A stretch of 64,000 nt of DNA from JAGLOK01 sp963677605 (GCA_963677605.2 CAXXDX010000004.1:62001-126000); one strand, 5' to 3'; positions 25,917 to 35,980 are shown, counted from the stretch's first letter. The notes: generated from the letters alone by a model not told the origin. A program made the numbers and translations.

Positions 25917-25945
25917 TTGCCAATATAGTTTTTTGGATGTAGACT
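25917..25945 (+). promoter_or_regulatory. possible promoter of the DsrE-family gene
   Basis: TTGCCA (25917-25922), 17 nt, TAGACT (25940-25945) on the plus strand, 21 nt before the ATG. The -10 box is weak. Confidence 0.4.
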
Positions 25946-25966
25946 GTTTCTTGAAAGGAGCTTTAT

Positions 25967-26305
25967 ATGGAAAAGCTTAATATACTTTGGACAAATGCAG
26001 ATATTGATACTAGCAGGCATATGGTTTTTATGTATGCAGGAAATTCAATAAAGCACAGCTGGTGGAGTGAGGTGACGATAATTGTCTGGGGTGCAACATC
26101 AAGGCTGATAAAAGATAACGTTGATATACAAAAAGATGTAGTTAAACTGATGTCAGATGGCGTTAACGTTATAGCCTGCAAAGCATGTGCCGATAAGATT
26201 GGCTCAACAAAAACACTTGAAAGTTTGGGGATAAAAACAGAATACCTCGGAGAATATTTAACTGAGGCTATTAAAAGCAAAGAAATCCATTTAATCACAG
26301 TCTGA
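25967..26305 (+). CDS. DsrE family protein
   Basis: A 112-residue alpha/beta protein of the DsrE/F-like type (N-terminal L-N-I-L-W-T-N-A-D, central V-T-I-I-V-W-G-A-T-S-R-L). DsrE proteins relay sulfur through a cysteine in some pathways. Two cysteines are present in the A-C-K-A-C-A-D segment, in the expected central position. AAAGGAGC precedes the ATG. It is monocistronic and converges on pgeF with no gap. Function unproven. Confidence 0.78.
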   Translation: MEKLNILWTNADIDTSRHMVFMYAGNSIKHSWWSEVTIIVWGATSRLIKDNVDIQKDVVKLMSDGVNVIACKACADKIGSTKTLESLGIKTEYLGEYLTEAIKSKEIHLITV

Positions 26306-27109
26306 TTATATAAGTGTTATGCTTCCTATCGACAGTCCGCATTTGCCTTTTGTAATCCTATATGAATGAAATTCATCGGTATTGCAGCCTGTGCAAATGT
26401 CCGAATATACTATATTTGATGGTATGATGCCTGCCTCTATAAGCTGCATTGTCAACACTTTTTTTAAGTTTACATGCGGTTTGTCATATCCGCCGTCAAT
26501 CACATTTTCTCCGTATGTTTTTCTAAATATCTGAGCGACTTCTTCTCCCACTTCAAAGCAGCATGCTTCAATCGAAGGTCCTATAGCTGCAATCAAGTCC
26601 TCAGCTCTGCTTCCAAATGTTTCCGACATCTTTTTTACAGTTTTTCCGACAATGTTCATCTCAGTCGAGCGCCATCCGCTGTGCACTAATCCAACAGCCT
26701 TTTTATTGGTATCAAGCAAATATATAATTGGACAATCTGCCGAGAATTTAACAAGAGTTACACCCTTCATATCGGTGATTAAAGCGTCAGCTTCTGGAAG
26801 TATGCTCTCTTTTTCAACCATTCCTCCGAAGTCTTTTTCTTGTGCAATATGTATAAAGTCTTTGTGAACTTGTTTCGTAAGCACCATTTTTTTCTTGTCT
26901 AAGCCTAAAGTTTCACAATAGCGTCTATAATTTTCAACAACGTTTTCCCGCTTATCTCCTGTTATAAAAGAAAAATTAAGCGACTCGAATTTTCCGGTGC
27001 TGACTCCGCCAATTCTAGTCGAAAATCCTGTTTTTACTATCCCTGTGCGGTCTAAAAGAGGAACAGTATAAAGCGTTACACCGTTCTTGATTATTTTTTC
27101 AAAATCCAT
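26306..27109 (-). CDS. pgeF: peptidoglycan editing factor PgeF (laccase-domain family)
   Basis: A 267-residue Cu-oxidase_4/YfiH-type protein. The metal-site motifs are present: V-H-S-G-W-R near residue 140, A-I-G-P-S-I-E-A-C-C-F-E-V-G-E and the late D-I-C-T-G-C-N-T-D-E-F-H-S-Y-R. PgeF enzymes remove misincorporated serine from peptidoglycan precursors in relatives; purine-nucleoside activities have also been reported for the family. It follows nrdR by 5 bp. Confidence 0.9.
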   Translation of the reverse strand: MDFEKIIKNGVTLYTVPLLDRTGIVKTGFSTRIGGVSTGKFESLNFSFITGDKRENVVENYRRYCETLGLDKKKMVLTKQVHKDFIHIAQEKDFGGMVEKESILPEADALITDMKGVTLVKFSADCPIIYLLDTNKKAVGLVHSGWRSTEMNIVGKTVKKMSETFGSRAEDLIAAIGPSIEACCFEVGEEVAQIFRKTYGENVIDGGYDKPHVNLKKVLTMQLIEAGIIPSNIVYSDICTGCNTDEFHSYRITKGKCGLSIGSITLI

Positions 27110-27114
27110 TTTTG

Positions 27115-27567
27115 TTACTCTTCGCTTAGTTTGTTCAGTTCAGCTTGGAAAGAATTGATGTCTTCAAAATGTCTGTAAACAGAAGCAAAGCGGACATATG
27201 CAACCTGGTCAAGTTTTTTAAGCTCATCCATTATCTTTTCCCCTATGTCATGACTTGTTATTTCCTGATTAAGAGAATTATATACCATCTTCTCAACATT
27301 GGTTACAATGCTGTCAATCTCCTGAGCGCTGACCGGCCGCTTTTCACAAGCCTTTATAACACCATCTTTAATCTTTGCCGGATTAAAAGGCTGTCTTTCG
27401 CCATCTTTTTTGACAACAAGAACAATCGGGTTTTCAATCTTTTCGTAGGTTGTAAACCGTTTGCCGCAGTTCATACACTCGCGTCTTCTTCTAATTGCCC
27501 ATCCGTCTTCTGTCGGTCTTGAGTCAACAACTTTACTTTCGTCATGATTGCAATACATGCACCTCAT
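27115..27567 (-). CDS. nrdR: transcriptional repressor NrdR
   Basis: Represses ribonucleotide reductase genes according to dATP/ATP. The 150-residue protein has an N-terminal zinc ribbon (C-M-Y-C...C-M-N-C-G-K-R-F) and an ATP-cone domain (about 45-135). The ATG at 27567 follows GGAGG with 5-nt spacing; an upstream in-frame start would include that site. No nrd genes are in the window. A TATAATATAAT tract in the 34-bp gap upstream may hold its -10 box. Confidence 0.96.
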   Translation of the reverse strand: MRCMYCNHDESKVVDSRPTEDGWAIRRRRECMNCGKRFTTYEKIENPIVLVVKKDGERQPFNPAKIKDGVIKACEKRPVSAQEIDSIVTNVEKMVYNSLNQEITSHDIGEKIMDELKKLDQVAYVRFASVYRHFEDINSFQAELNKLSEE

Positions 27568-27613
27568 AGTATCCTCCAAGGCTAATTATTTATATATGTA
27601 TTATATTATACCA

Positions 27614-29041
27614 TTATTCATTCAAAGCACTGATAATCATAGGATCAATTACAGTTGTAGTTTCCGTCCACACATCCTGCAGCCTTTGTCTTGAGCTTTC
27701 AGGCAAAAGACTTAAAAGCTCAGCATCGCTTAAATATTTGCCCACAGGAAGCACTCTGAAGTTTTTGTCCGTGCCTTCGGTTTCATCCATTGAAACCCAC
27801 GTAGGAACATAATCCACACCAGTAAATTCAATCTCTCCGGTTGTGTTGTTCTTCCTGTAGTGTATGTTCAAAACCATGCCTGCATCTTTGTATGGCGCGC
27901 GCTGTCCGGATATAAAGTTGCCCAGTGAATAAGCAACCACTCTTTGCTTTGTTTTTCCGCGTTCAGCTTTAACCGACAGCACTTTCGCCTGTTGTATCAC
28001 ATGCGATTTTGTTCCCAGTATAATATCTGCATCCTGTTCAAGAACATACTGAGCAATATCTCTCATTTCATCAGTCGGCTGTCTTGCAAACTCTTCGCCC
28101 CAATGCAGACAAACTATTATTATTTCCGCTCCCCTTTGTTTGGCAAGTTCAATATTATCTTTTATTCTGGATTTTCTGATATACTTTATACCATAATCCA
28201 GTTTATTTTCAGATATCTTATCTTCTTCAAATACCTCATCGGTAAATGATAAAATTGCTACATTCATCCCGCTTACATTTAGAATAAGAGGATTATAATA
28301 CTCATCTTCACTTAGGTATGTCCCTGTAGTACTTATCCCTGCGTCACGGATTTTTTTATTGGTTCTTTCAACACCTATCCATCCATAATCGAATATATGG
28401 GTATTTCCTGTAGTCAAAACATCAATTCCTGCATCGTACAAAGCAGTAAGCATTGAGTCCGGCGAGTTAAACAGAGGATTGCCGGTGTATCCGTATTCTT
28501 CGCCCGCAAATGTAGTAAGAATTGATCCTATAACCAAATCCGACCTTTTAAGCGTTGGAGCTATCTCAGTAAAATTATGGCCGAAATCATATGTTCCTGT
28601 GGCCGTATCATAAGCATCATCGAGCTGTGCCTGATGTACCATAATGTCCCCTACCGCGCTTATAGTTATATCCACTATTTCAGGAGGCGGAGTCGGTGAC
28701 TGAACAGGTGTAGGCGACAGTGTCGGTATCGGAGTTTGAGTAAGTGCAGGAGTCGGAGTATCAGTAGCTATCTTAGTTGGCAAGGGAGTCGGCGTTCCGT
28801 TTACCTGCTCAATTGTTTTGTTTGATAGATTTATAATATTGTCCCAGTTCAAAAAAGCATATATTCCTATGCCCACTATCACAACTATCATAAATATTGC
28901 AATTATCGCACCAATAGGATTGCGCTTTTCAGCTTTTGGCAAATAAGTCGCTGCTCTGGCTGTGTCATCATCCAAAGTAGAATAACGTCCTGTCTTGCTT
29001 TTACCCCGCTGTGAAAAATTGTTTGTGTCTTTTCTTGGCAT
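27614..29041 (-). CDS. CapA/PgsA-like metallophosphatase-fold surface protein
   Basis: A membrane-anchored protein of 475 residues with the PGA_cap domain (about 145-440), which in relatives takes part in capsule or poly-gamma-glutamate synthesis. There is a cytoplasmic N-tail, one membrane helix (about 48-70), a Thr/Pro-rich linker with repeated T-P-T-P-type units (about 85-125), then S-A-V-G-D-I-M-V-H-Q and T-G-N-T-H-I-F-D-Y-G. The start is set at the ATG at 29041, with GAGG upstream. No other capsule genes are nearby, so the substrate is open. Confidence 0.87.
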   Translation of the reverse strand: MPRKDTNNFSQRGKSKTGRYSTLDDDTARAATYLPKAEKRNPIGAIIAIFMIVVIVGIGIYAFLNWDNIINLSNKTIEQVNGTPTPLPTKIATDTPTPALTQTPIPTLSPTPVQSPTPPPEIVDITISAVGDIMVHQAQLDDAYDTATGTYDFGHNFTEIAPTLKRSDLVIGSILTTFAGEEYGYTGNPLFNSPDSMLTALYDAGIDVLTTGNTHIFDYGWIGVERTNKKIRDAGISTTGTYLSEDEYYNPLILNVSGMNVAILSFTDEVFEEDKISENKLDYGIKYIRKSRIKDNIELAKQRGAEIIIVCLHWGEEFARQPTDEMRDIAQYVLEQDADIILGTKSHVIQQAKVLSVKAERGKTKQRVVAYSLGNFISGQRAPYKDAGMVLNIHYRKNNTTGEIEFTGVDYVPTWVSMDETEGTDKNFRVLPVGKYLSDAELLSLLPESSRQRLQDVWTETTTVIDPMIISALNE

Positions 29042-29220
29042 CAACAACCTCAACATATTGTGTCATTCCAGACATTATAACACATTTATATTTTATTTTA
29101 ATCTAGTTTTTACAATAATTTCACTGAAAAAACACACAAAACAGGCTATAAATTATAAAAACATTCATGTAGGAAGTATAAATTGCAAAGCTTTTTCCTA
29201 AATTTGCTGTATCAAACGGT

Positions 29221-32160
29221 CTATCTGTTCAATATTTCTTTTATCTTCTTTATAAATACCGGTACATCAATAGGCTTAGTATAATAATCTTCAAATCCCA
29301 AAGCCAAAGCAGACTGTATATCTTTTGCCATCGCATTTGCGCTTACGGCGATAACAGGTATGTCTTTCGTTTCAGGGAAACCTTTAAGCTTTTTAAAGAC
29401 TTTATATCCATCCATATCCGGAAGATTTATATCAAGAAGAATCAAATCAGGATAATGCGCCCGAGCAATATCAATTCCTACCTGTGCCGACGGAGCAGAA
29501 AGAAGTTTAATATCGTTGATATATGAAACAATTCTCTGTACCAGGTTTAAATTTGCGGGATTATCTTCTATATATAACACTTTGCTTAAGTACTGGCCAT
29601 TTTCCTGCTCACTCCAAACATCCTGTTCTTGTTCCATATGCTGATAGCCTTGTTTGTCCAGCACAGCCTCATTAAGTTCAACATAAAAATGGCTGCCTTT
29701 GTGAAGTTCGCTTTCAACATGTACGCTTCCGCCCATAAGCTCGGTCAGCTGTTTAACCATAGCGAGGCCTATTCCTGTTCCTTCAACAAGGTTTTTAGTG
29801 GCGTTTAATCTATTAAAGGGTTTAAAGATCTCTTCAAGATGGCTTTTGGGGATGCCAATTCCGGAATCAACTATATGAAACCTTATTTTATTGTCAACAT
29901 GTTCGCAATAGAAAGTTACAGTGCCGTTTTCTTTGTTGTACTTTATTGCATTGCTCAATAAGTTAATCAAAATTTGCTTAATTCTTATTCTGTCAGTATT
30001 TACATAATTCTCGCATTTCTCATAATTGCTTATAAGCTGAATTCCGTATTTTTCAGCCATAGGTTTAACAATCGCAAATGCTTCTTCAACAATCTGGCAT
30101 ACACTGACCGGCTCTATAGAAATACTCATTCGCCCTGACTCGATTTTCGCCAAGTCCAGAACTTCGTTTATTAACTCCAAAAGATGACTGCCAGCTTTTT
30201 TTATCTCGTAAATGCTGTCTTGCTGAGATTCGCTTAACGGATATTCAGGATCTATTTCCAAAAGCTGTGAAAATCCAAGCACAGCGTTTAGAGGCGTGCG
30301 AAGCTCATGGCTCATATTTGACAAAAATTCCGATTTTGCTTTGCTTGCCTTTTCCGCTTCGTTTCTTGACTCTCTCATGCTTTGTTCAAGCTTCTTTTGC
30401 ACTGTAATGTCACGCAGCGAGACTGCTACAGTTCTTGAGCCGTCTTCTATCAATGCGACACATGCTAAAAACCACCTTATACCGCTTGCGGTTTCGGTGC
30501 TGTATTCCAAAGAAGCAGTCTTTCCTGTTCTTATAACATCACGGGCTACTTCCAGATATTTTTCCGCTTCCTCAGGAGTTAATATTGCACTGAGCGTAGT
30601 GGTTTCTTCAGGTCCGTTAGGAAAGATTCTTGCAAATATCCTTGGATCATTTGTTCTGAAATTCTTTATTACGCCGTTTTCATCCACTTCATATATAGCA
30701 TCATCAATAGAGTTTACCAACGCCTGAAGATAAGCTTCGCGTGTTTTAAGCTTTTCCTGCGTTTTAAGCAACTGGCTGTTATATAATCCAAGCCTGTTAC
30801 CCATGTCTATTATATGGTTTGAAGTGTTTTGAAACTCTTCTATGTCATATGATAATCTTTCCTGATAGTAGTCCCCTGAGCCGATTTTCTCGACCATATT
30901 GTCAATGTCAAGCAGTGGGTTTGAGATGGTAGTGCTTATTTTTGTCATAATCTTTTTAAATATAAATGAGAATACTATATATATAATAAGCATGCTCGCT
31001 ATCATGAAAAATCCGAACATAAGCTCGTTGGCTTTAACTCTGTTTATTCCCATGTATATGCTTGATTCCGGAACAACAAACATAAGTTTCCAGCCCGTTT
31101 CATTAATGGTATTCCATGAAACTACTTTGTTTTGATCATTTAATGTAACGTTTGAAAGCCCGTTCATGTTATCAGTAAGATCTTGCGCAAGCCCGTTGAT
31201 ATCGTTCATATTGTTAAGGTTAAACTCACTGGGTTTAAAAGTGTCCTGCAATACAGCTTCCAGATAATGATGATCCGTAAGCTCAGACAATCCCCAGTCT
31301 TCTTCGCCTCTCTGGGGCAGCGCTAAAATAGTCCCGTCGCTGCCTACAAGCATAGCATAGCCATTCCATGGTATATCCAGATTTAACACCTGCTGAGTAA
31401 TCGTGCTTACTGTTACGTCAATTCCTACAACACCTTCAAGGAAGTCTTCCTTATAAACAGGCGCAATGCATGACGTCATCCATCCTGAACCTGCAGGATC
31501 CAGATATACGTCTGTCCACTCAACTCCTCTGTCCGGGTTGTGTTCTTCATCAGCTTCATAATAGAAGTTATACTGCGGTATATCCATATTCTCCGCATAT
31601 TGCGATATAACATCAAAATATGGATATATAACATTAAGAGAATCATAAGTGTTTAAGTATATCTGTACAGCCAGAGGATGGCTTTTTTGAATGCTTTTCA
31701 TCAACTGTTGTGTTGAAAGCACTCTTGCAGTTTTATCTTGCTCTTTTTCGCCAATCGGATAATATCCGCTGTAAAAAACAGCAGCTCCGCCCTCTTCAGT
31801 GTCGCTTACGCTATAGTAAGCACCTGATGCAGAGTATTCCAATCTGTTAACGTCCTCTTCGTTCATCTCTGTAGGCGTATTAAGTGCATTTGCCGTCTGA
31901 AGAGCATACACTTCAGTAATATAATTAATATCTTCAAGCTGCTGGTCAATATTTTTGGCATCCTGACTGTTTGACTTGATTAATTCATCCTGAACCTGCT
32001 CGACAAGAATATTAGTCATAACTCTTACTACATACGCTCTGTTTATAACAATAAGCGACATAAAAATAACCACAAAAGCAGCAGCGAAGATTCTTATAGA
32101 GCCGATAAAAGTTTTAAAAACCCAATTTCTAATTTTCTCTGTCCTGTTCTTTTTCACCAA
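29221..32160 (-). CDS. hybrid sensor histidine kinase/response regulator
   Basis: A 979-residue membrane sensor. In order: membrane helix (about 20-42), extracytoplasmic Cache-type sensing domain (about 50-370), second helix (about 378-402), HAMP-like linker, PAS domain (about 475-600), HisKA with S-H-E-L-R-T-P-L-N, HATPase with N-A-I-K-Y-N, D-S-G-I-G-I-P and G-T-G-I-G-L-A, and a C-terminal receiver with L-I-L-L-D-I-N-L-P-D-M-D-G and the K of Y-Y-T-K-P. Translation begins at a TTG (32158-32160) 7 nt after AAGGAG, or at the next codon GTG. First enzyme of a signalling island. Confidence 0.93.
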   Translation of the reverse strand: MVKKNRTEKIRNWVFKTFIGSIRIFAAAFVVIFMSLIVINRAYVVRVMTNILVEQVQDELIKSNSQDAKNIDQQLEDINYITEVYALQTANALNTPTEMNEEDVNRLEYSASGAYYSVSDTEEGGAAVFYSGYYPIGEKEQDKTARVLSTQQLMKSIQKSHPLAVQIYLNTYDSLNVIYPYFDVISQYAENMDIPQYNFYYEADEEHNPDRGVEWTDVYLDPAGSGWMTSCIAPVYKEDFLEGVVGIDVTVSTITQQVLNLDIPWNGYAMLVGSDGTILALPQRGEEDWGLSELTDHHYLEAVLQDTFKPSEFNLNNMNDINGLAQDLTDNMNGLSNVTLNDQNKVVSWNTINETGWKLMFVVPESSIYMGINRVKANELMFGFFMIASMLIIYIVFSFIFKKIMTKISTTISNPLLDIDNMVEKIGSGDYYQERLSYDIEEFQNTSNHIIDMGNRLGLYNSQLLKTQEKLKTREAYLQALVNSIDDAIYEVDENGVIKNFRTNDPRIFARIFPNGPEETTTLSAILTPEEAEKYLEVARDVIRTGKTASLEYSTETASGIRWFLACVALIEDGSRTVAVSLRDITVQKKLEQSMRESRNEAEKASKAKSEFLSNMSHELRTPLNAVLGFSQLLEIDPEYPLSESQQDSIYEIKKAGSHLLELINEVLDLAKIESGRMSISIEPVSVCQIVEEAFAIVKPMAEKYGIQLISNYEKCENYVNTDRIRIKQILINLLSNAIKYNKENGTVTFYCEHVDNKIRFHIVDSGIGIPKSHLEEIFKPFNRLNATKNLVEGTGIGLAMVKQLTELMGGSVHVESELHKGSHFYVELNEAVLDKQGYQHMEQEQDVWSEQENGQYLSKVLYIEDNPANLNLVQRIVSYINDIKLLSAPSAQVGIDIARAHYPDLILLDINLPDMDGYKVFKKLKGFPETKDIPVIAVSANAMAKDIQSALALGFEDYYTKPIDVPVFIKKIKEILNR

Positions 32161-32180
32161 AGCAGTGCTCCTTAATTATC

Positions 32181-33239
32181 TCATTCTTTTGAATTAGCTA
32201 TTTTTATAAATTCATTTAAGTTTTCTATAAACATATCCACTACCAGAGGATCAAAATGCTTGCCCCTTTGCGATTTAATGTAATCAACAGCATCGTTGAT
32301 TTCCCAAGCTTTTTTGTATGTTCTGTCGCTGATTAATGCATCAAAAACATCAACCAACGCAACAATTCTTCCGGGCAGCGGTATATTTGCTCCGGACAAT
32401 CCATTTGGATACCCGCTTCCATCCCATTTTTCATGATGGGTTAACGCTATTTCCTCTGCGAGTTTTATTACATTCGAATTACTACCTTTGAGTATGTGAG
32501 CTCCTTTTACGGTATGCTCTTTCATGTTTTCCCATTCTTTATTGTCAAGCTTTCCTTTCTTGTTTAAAACATTGTCAGGAACTCCGATTTTGCCTATATC
32601 ATGCATTAAGCTTGCATTTCCTACATTCTGCGCTACCTCTTCCGAAAAACCAAGTTTCTTTGAAAGTGCTTCTACGTATTTTTTTATACGGGAAATATGC
32701 TCTCCCGTATCCTGGTCACGAAACTCTACCGCAATCAACAGTCTTTCTATAAGTTCAGTATGCATTTGTTCCAGCTTCTTTTCTTTTTCCGAAACTGAAG
32801 TTTCAAGCATTGTATTTTTATTAAACAGCTCTTTGTTGATTGTCCTTATATCAAGGAAGTTGCCTACCCGAAGCACAACTTCTGCAGTGTCAAAAGGCTT
32901 TCCTATGAAATCCTGCGCTCCCAGCTCAAGTGCTCTCATCCGGTTTTGCTTGTCATTTTGTGCCGTAATCACTATTACAGGCAAATATACCAATCCAACT
33001 TCGTCTTTTAAAAATTCCATAATGCTGAATCCGTCAAAGTATGGCATTTTCAGGTCCAAAAGCATTAAGTCCGGATCAAATTCTTCATATAAAATAAGTG
33101 CCTGTCTTGCATCTGTCAAAGTCTCAATGTTAGTGTAACCGTTGATTTTTAGTATCTTTTCAAGAAGCTTAACATTTGCAGGATTGTCATCTACAATCAG
33201 TATTTTGGATTCATTTTTATTTTTTGTAAAATCATTCAT
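32181..33239 (-). CDS. response regulator with HD-GYP domain
   Basis: A 352-residue protein: receiver domain 1-125 (L-M-L-L-D-L-K-M-P phosphoacceptor region), short coiled coil, then an HD-GYP domain with H-D-I-G-K-I-G-V-P-D, H-T-V-K-G-A-H-I-L, H-H-E-K-W-D-G-S-G-Y-P-N-G-L and D-V-F-D-A-L. HD-GYP proteins usually hydrolyse cyclic di-GMP. It starts 20 bp upstream of the hybrid kinase and is likely its partner. Confidence 0.94.
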   Translation of the reverse strand: MNDFTKNKNESKILIVDDNPANVKLLEKILKINGYTNIETLTDARQALILYEEFDPDLMLLDLKMPYFDGFSIMEFLKDEVGLVYLPVIVITAQNDKQNRMRALELGAQDFIGKPFDTAEVVLRVGNFLDIRTINKELFNKNTMLETSVSEKEKKLEQMHTELIERLLIAVEFRDQDTGEHISRIKKYVEALSKKLGFSEEVAQNVGNASLMHDIGKIGVPDNVLNKKGKLDNKEWENMKEHTVKGAHILKGSNSNVIKLAEEIALTHHEKWDGSGYPNGLSGANIPLPGRIVALVDVFDALISDRTYKKAWEINDAVDYIKSQRGKHFDPLVVDMFIENLNEFIKIANSKE

Positions 33240-33332
33240 ATATTTAGTTCCGTATCAGGATTTATTTGTTTATTCACAGTATTGGTTACTATGATTAAAA
33301 CTTACTCCACTTAACACAGACTAAACATTAAA

Positions 33333-34427
33333 TTAAATTTTACTCATTATCTCTCGATATTCTCTTCCCGGCTCTATTCCATATTCCAGATTAAGCCGGT
33401 TTTTATATATGTCATATTGTTTTTTCATTGAAACTTTATCATTTTTTAAATAGTATGTTTCTATCAACTTTAAGTTTAAATATTTGTCCAGAGGATCATA
33501 AACCAATGCGTTTTGTATAAGCGCAATTATTTCTGATTTCATATTCTCATTTTTATAATAGTCACAAATCTTAAGCACTAAACCGCTAAACATCTGCTTT
33601 AGCTCTGTCTGTTTTTGCAGTGTCCAGTCATAGTCGTTATGTTCCATGTAGTTTCCGCTGTATAGCTTAATTATTTTAAGAGCTTCGTCAATATTTTCGT
33701 TGTTTACTTCTTTGATTTTTGTGAAAAATGATTCAAATTCCATAATGTCACAGTTAATATCAGCCATATCCAGCCTGTAAGTTCCCCTATCAAACTTGAT
33801 GTTCAGTTTTTTCCCATTGTTTATAAAGGCTTTCTTCAAATAATGCAGTGTTGTATTAAAAAGTATAAGCGCCCTGTCACCGTCATAATCTTCCCAGAAC
33901 AAATCCATTATGTTGTTTCGATTGACGGGAACCCCTTTGCTTGTGACAAGATATGCAAAAAGCTCTTCTGCCTTTGCAGTGCGGAATTTGATTAATTCAT
34001 TGTTTATTTTTACTTGAAATTTACCGAAGCAATCCACTTTAATACTGCTTGATTTTTTCTCTGTGGTATCAGTTTTAGGCAAACGCTCAATTGTATCTTT
34101 CAGTCTTTCTGCTTTAATAGGTTTCAGAAGATAATCAAGTGCATTTATCCGGAAAGCCTCAACTGCAAATTCACTGTAAGCTGTAACAAATACAATATTA
34201 ACTTTTTCATTTATGTCAATAAACCTGTCAGCCAGTTCAATACCGTTGATATTGGGCATTTCTATGTCAACAAAAGCAACGTCTATATGATTGCTTTTCG
34301 CATATTCCAAAGCTTCCATTGGGCTTATAAAAGTTTCACACACATCAACAGCACCTAAATCATCCAAAAGGCCTTTAAGTTTGAATATGGCAGCTCTTTC
34401 ATCATCTACAATAATTGCTTTTTTCAT
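33333..34427 (-). CDS. response regulator with winged-helix and BTAD domains
   Basis: A 364-residue transcription regulator. Receiver domain (1-118) with V-D-D-E-R and F-V-D-I-E-M-P, then an OmpR-like winged helix (about 130-220, including F-R-T-A-K-A-E-E-L-F-A-Y-L), then a bacterial transcriptional activation domain of the SARP/BTAD type (about 220-364). Such REC-BTAD regulators occur in Firmicutes next to LytS-like kinases, as here. The ATG at 34427 lies 6 nt after AAAGG; a GTG one codon earlier is the alternative. Confidence 0.88.
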   Translation of the reverse strand: MKKAIIVDDERAAIFKLKGLLDDLGAVDVCETFISPMEALEYAKSNHIDVAFVDIEMPNINGIELADRFIDINEKVNIVFVTAYSEFAVEAFRINALDYLLKPIKAERLKDTIERLPKTDTTEKKSSSIKVDCFGKFQVKINNELIKFRTAKAEELFAYLVTSKGVPVNRNNIMDLFWEDYDGDRALILFNTTLHYLKKAFINNGKKLNIKFDRGTYRLDMADINCDIMEFESFFTKIKEVNNENIDEALKIIKLYSGNYMEHNDYDWTLQKQTELKQMFSGLVLKICDYYKNENMKSEIIALIQNALVYDPLDKYLNLKLIETYYLKNDKVSMKKQYDIYKNRLNLEYGIEPGREYREIMSKI

Positions 34428-34436
34428 CACATACCT

Positions 34437-35453
34437 TTATTTCGGGATTAAAAACGAAACAGTTGTCCCTTTACCTTCTTCACTTTCAACCTTAAGCCCC
34501 AGTCCATAATATTTTTGAAGTCTTGCATCTATGTTCCATAGTCCTATTCCCTTATTATCAGAGCGTATCAGAATTTTTTCAAGGCTTTCCTTTGGTATGC
34601 CGCCGCCGTTATCATTTACTGAAACAGTAAGACCGCCTTCAAATTCTTCGAAACCCACCTTTATAGCAACACTTTCATTATGTTTCAAACCGTGTTTAAA
34701 CGAATTTTCAACTATAGGCTGTATACATAAAGGCGGAATCATAACATTGCTGAGGTTTTTATCATTCATCTCAAATTTTATTCTTTCCTGAAAACGCGCC
34801 TTTTGTATTTTTACATATGCATCAACAAGCTTTAGTTCCCTGCCAATGGGTATATGCGTTTCAAGGTTTTTTAAGTCGAAGCTTTGTCTTAGATATTCAG
34901 AAAAGTCATCTATCAGCGCACTTGCCTGTTTTGGATCAGTGTCGCAAAGATATGAAATTGTGTTCAGCGTGTTAAATAGAAAATGTGGTTTTATCTGAGC
35001 TTGTAAAAAAGCGACTTCTGTAGCCATTGCCTGGTCCATAGAGGCTTTTATACGTATAAGGTTTTCAACCCTTGCAAGCAATTCCTGTGCGTTAAACGGT
35101 TTGCTCAAGTAGTCGTTTACACCATGATTTAAAGCTTTTAGCCTGTTATCTATACTGTTGTCTGCCGTAATCATTATAACCGGCAGATACTGCTTGCTTC
35201 TTATGCTGTTTATCTGTTCAAGAACATCAAGCCCGTTAATTCTTGGCATTAGTAAATCAAGCAAGATTATATCAGGCTGCCATTTTTTAAACTCATCCAA
35301 AACTTCAGAAGGGTCTGAAATCCCCAAGATGTTTTTATAGCCGCTGACTTCGAGTATTCGTTTTATAATAGTAATATTAGATAAATTATCATCAACTATC
35401 ATTATTTTTGATGATTTTTTTGTGTAAGTTAATAGATTTTCTTCGGTAATCAT
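34437..35453 (-). CDS. receiver-fused LytS-like histidine kinase
   Basis: Unusual order: an N-terminal receiver domain (about 15-130; L-L-D-L-L-M-P-R-I-N-G) followed by a LytS/YehU-type kinase core with A-Q-I-K-P-H-F-L-F-N-T-L-N (phospho-His) and an HATPase domain (V-E-N-S-F-K-H-G, D-N-G-G-G-I-P, G-I-G-L-W-N). No membrane segment, so it is cytoplasmic and probably responds to phosphotransfer from another kinase. The start at 35453 follows GGAG. Co-transcribed with the BTAD regulator 9 bp downstream. 338 residues. Confidence 0.91.
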   Translation of the reverse strand: MITEENLLTYTKKSSKIMIVDDNLSNITIIKRILEVSGYKNILGISDPSEVLDEFKKWQPDIILLDLLMPRINGLDVLEQINSIRSKQYLPVIMITADNSIDNRLKALNHGVNDYLSKPFNAQELLARVENLIRIKASMDQAMATEVAFLQAQIKPHFLFNTLNTISYLCDTDPKQASALIDDFSEYLRQSFDLKNLETHIPIGRELKLVDAYVKIQKARFQERIKFEMNDKNLSNVMIPPLCIQPIVENSFKHGLKHNESVAIKVGFEEFEGGLTVSVNDNGGGIPKESLEKILIRSDNKGIGLWNIDARLQKYYGLGLKVESEEGKGTTVSFLIPK

Positions 35454-35577
35454 AACTACTCCAATATAATATTTATACATATTATATCAAATTTTTTTAA
35501 TATTTTCCTCAGAAATCTATATATGTGATAAATAATATTCAAAGTTTATCGAAACATCTGTTTACTTAAACAATTAT

Positions 35578-35946
35578 TTAAAGTGTGAAGCATACTTTCT
35601 TTATATTCCCTTTTTCTCTTTCTATGTTAAATGCTTTTGCTTTTTCTTCAAGAAGTTTAAAAGTCAGCTTTTCCATGGGATTATTGTCTTTTGTTTCACA
35701 CGTTTCGTCGGAATAAAACTCCATTTTTAAAATATTATCATCATGAACAGTAATCAGAATATCTATTTTTTTAGCTATTAAAAAAAGCATCCACACGGAG
35801 GTGATTAATTGTTTTAACAAACATATCTTTCCATCATCATAGCCAATGTTTTTAGCTATATAAGACGCGGTACATCTGCAAATCGCAGTATATTCTGGAT
35901 TTGAAGGAAGAGAAAGTTTGATTTTATCATTTTTGTTTATACACAT
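35578..35946 (-). CDS. degenerate RsbW/SpoIIAB-like protein
   Basis: A 122-residue protein whose first half (K-L-S-L-P-S-N-P-E-Y-T-A-I-C-R...I-A-K-N-I-G-Y-D-D) matches the N-terminus of RsbW/SpoIIAB anti-sigma kinases. The ATP-binding N-box (E-A-x-x-N) is replaced by S-V-W-M-L and the G-boxes are not recognisable. It may be a non-catalytic anti-sigma-like switch paired with the CheY-like protein upstream. Function not known; the homology is judged by eye. Confidence 0.55.
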   Translation of the reverse strand: MCINKNDKIKLSLPSNPEYTAICRCTASYIAKNIGYDDGKICLLKQLITSVWMLFLIAKKIDILITVHDDNILKMEFYSDETCETKDNNPMEKLTFKLLEEKAKAFNIEREKGNIKKVCFTL

Positions 35947-35980
35947 AATATTTATAATTCTTTAGTTCTGTTATTGTCTG

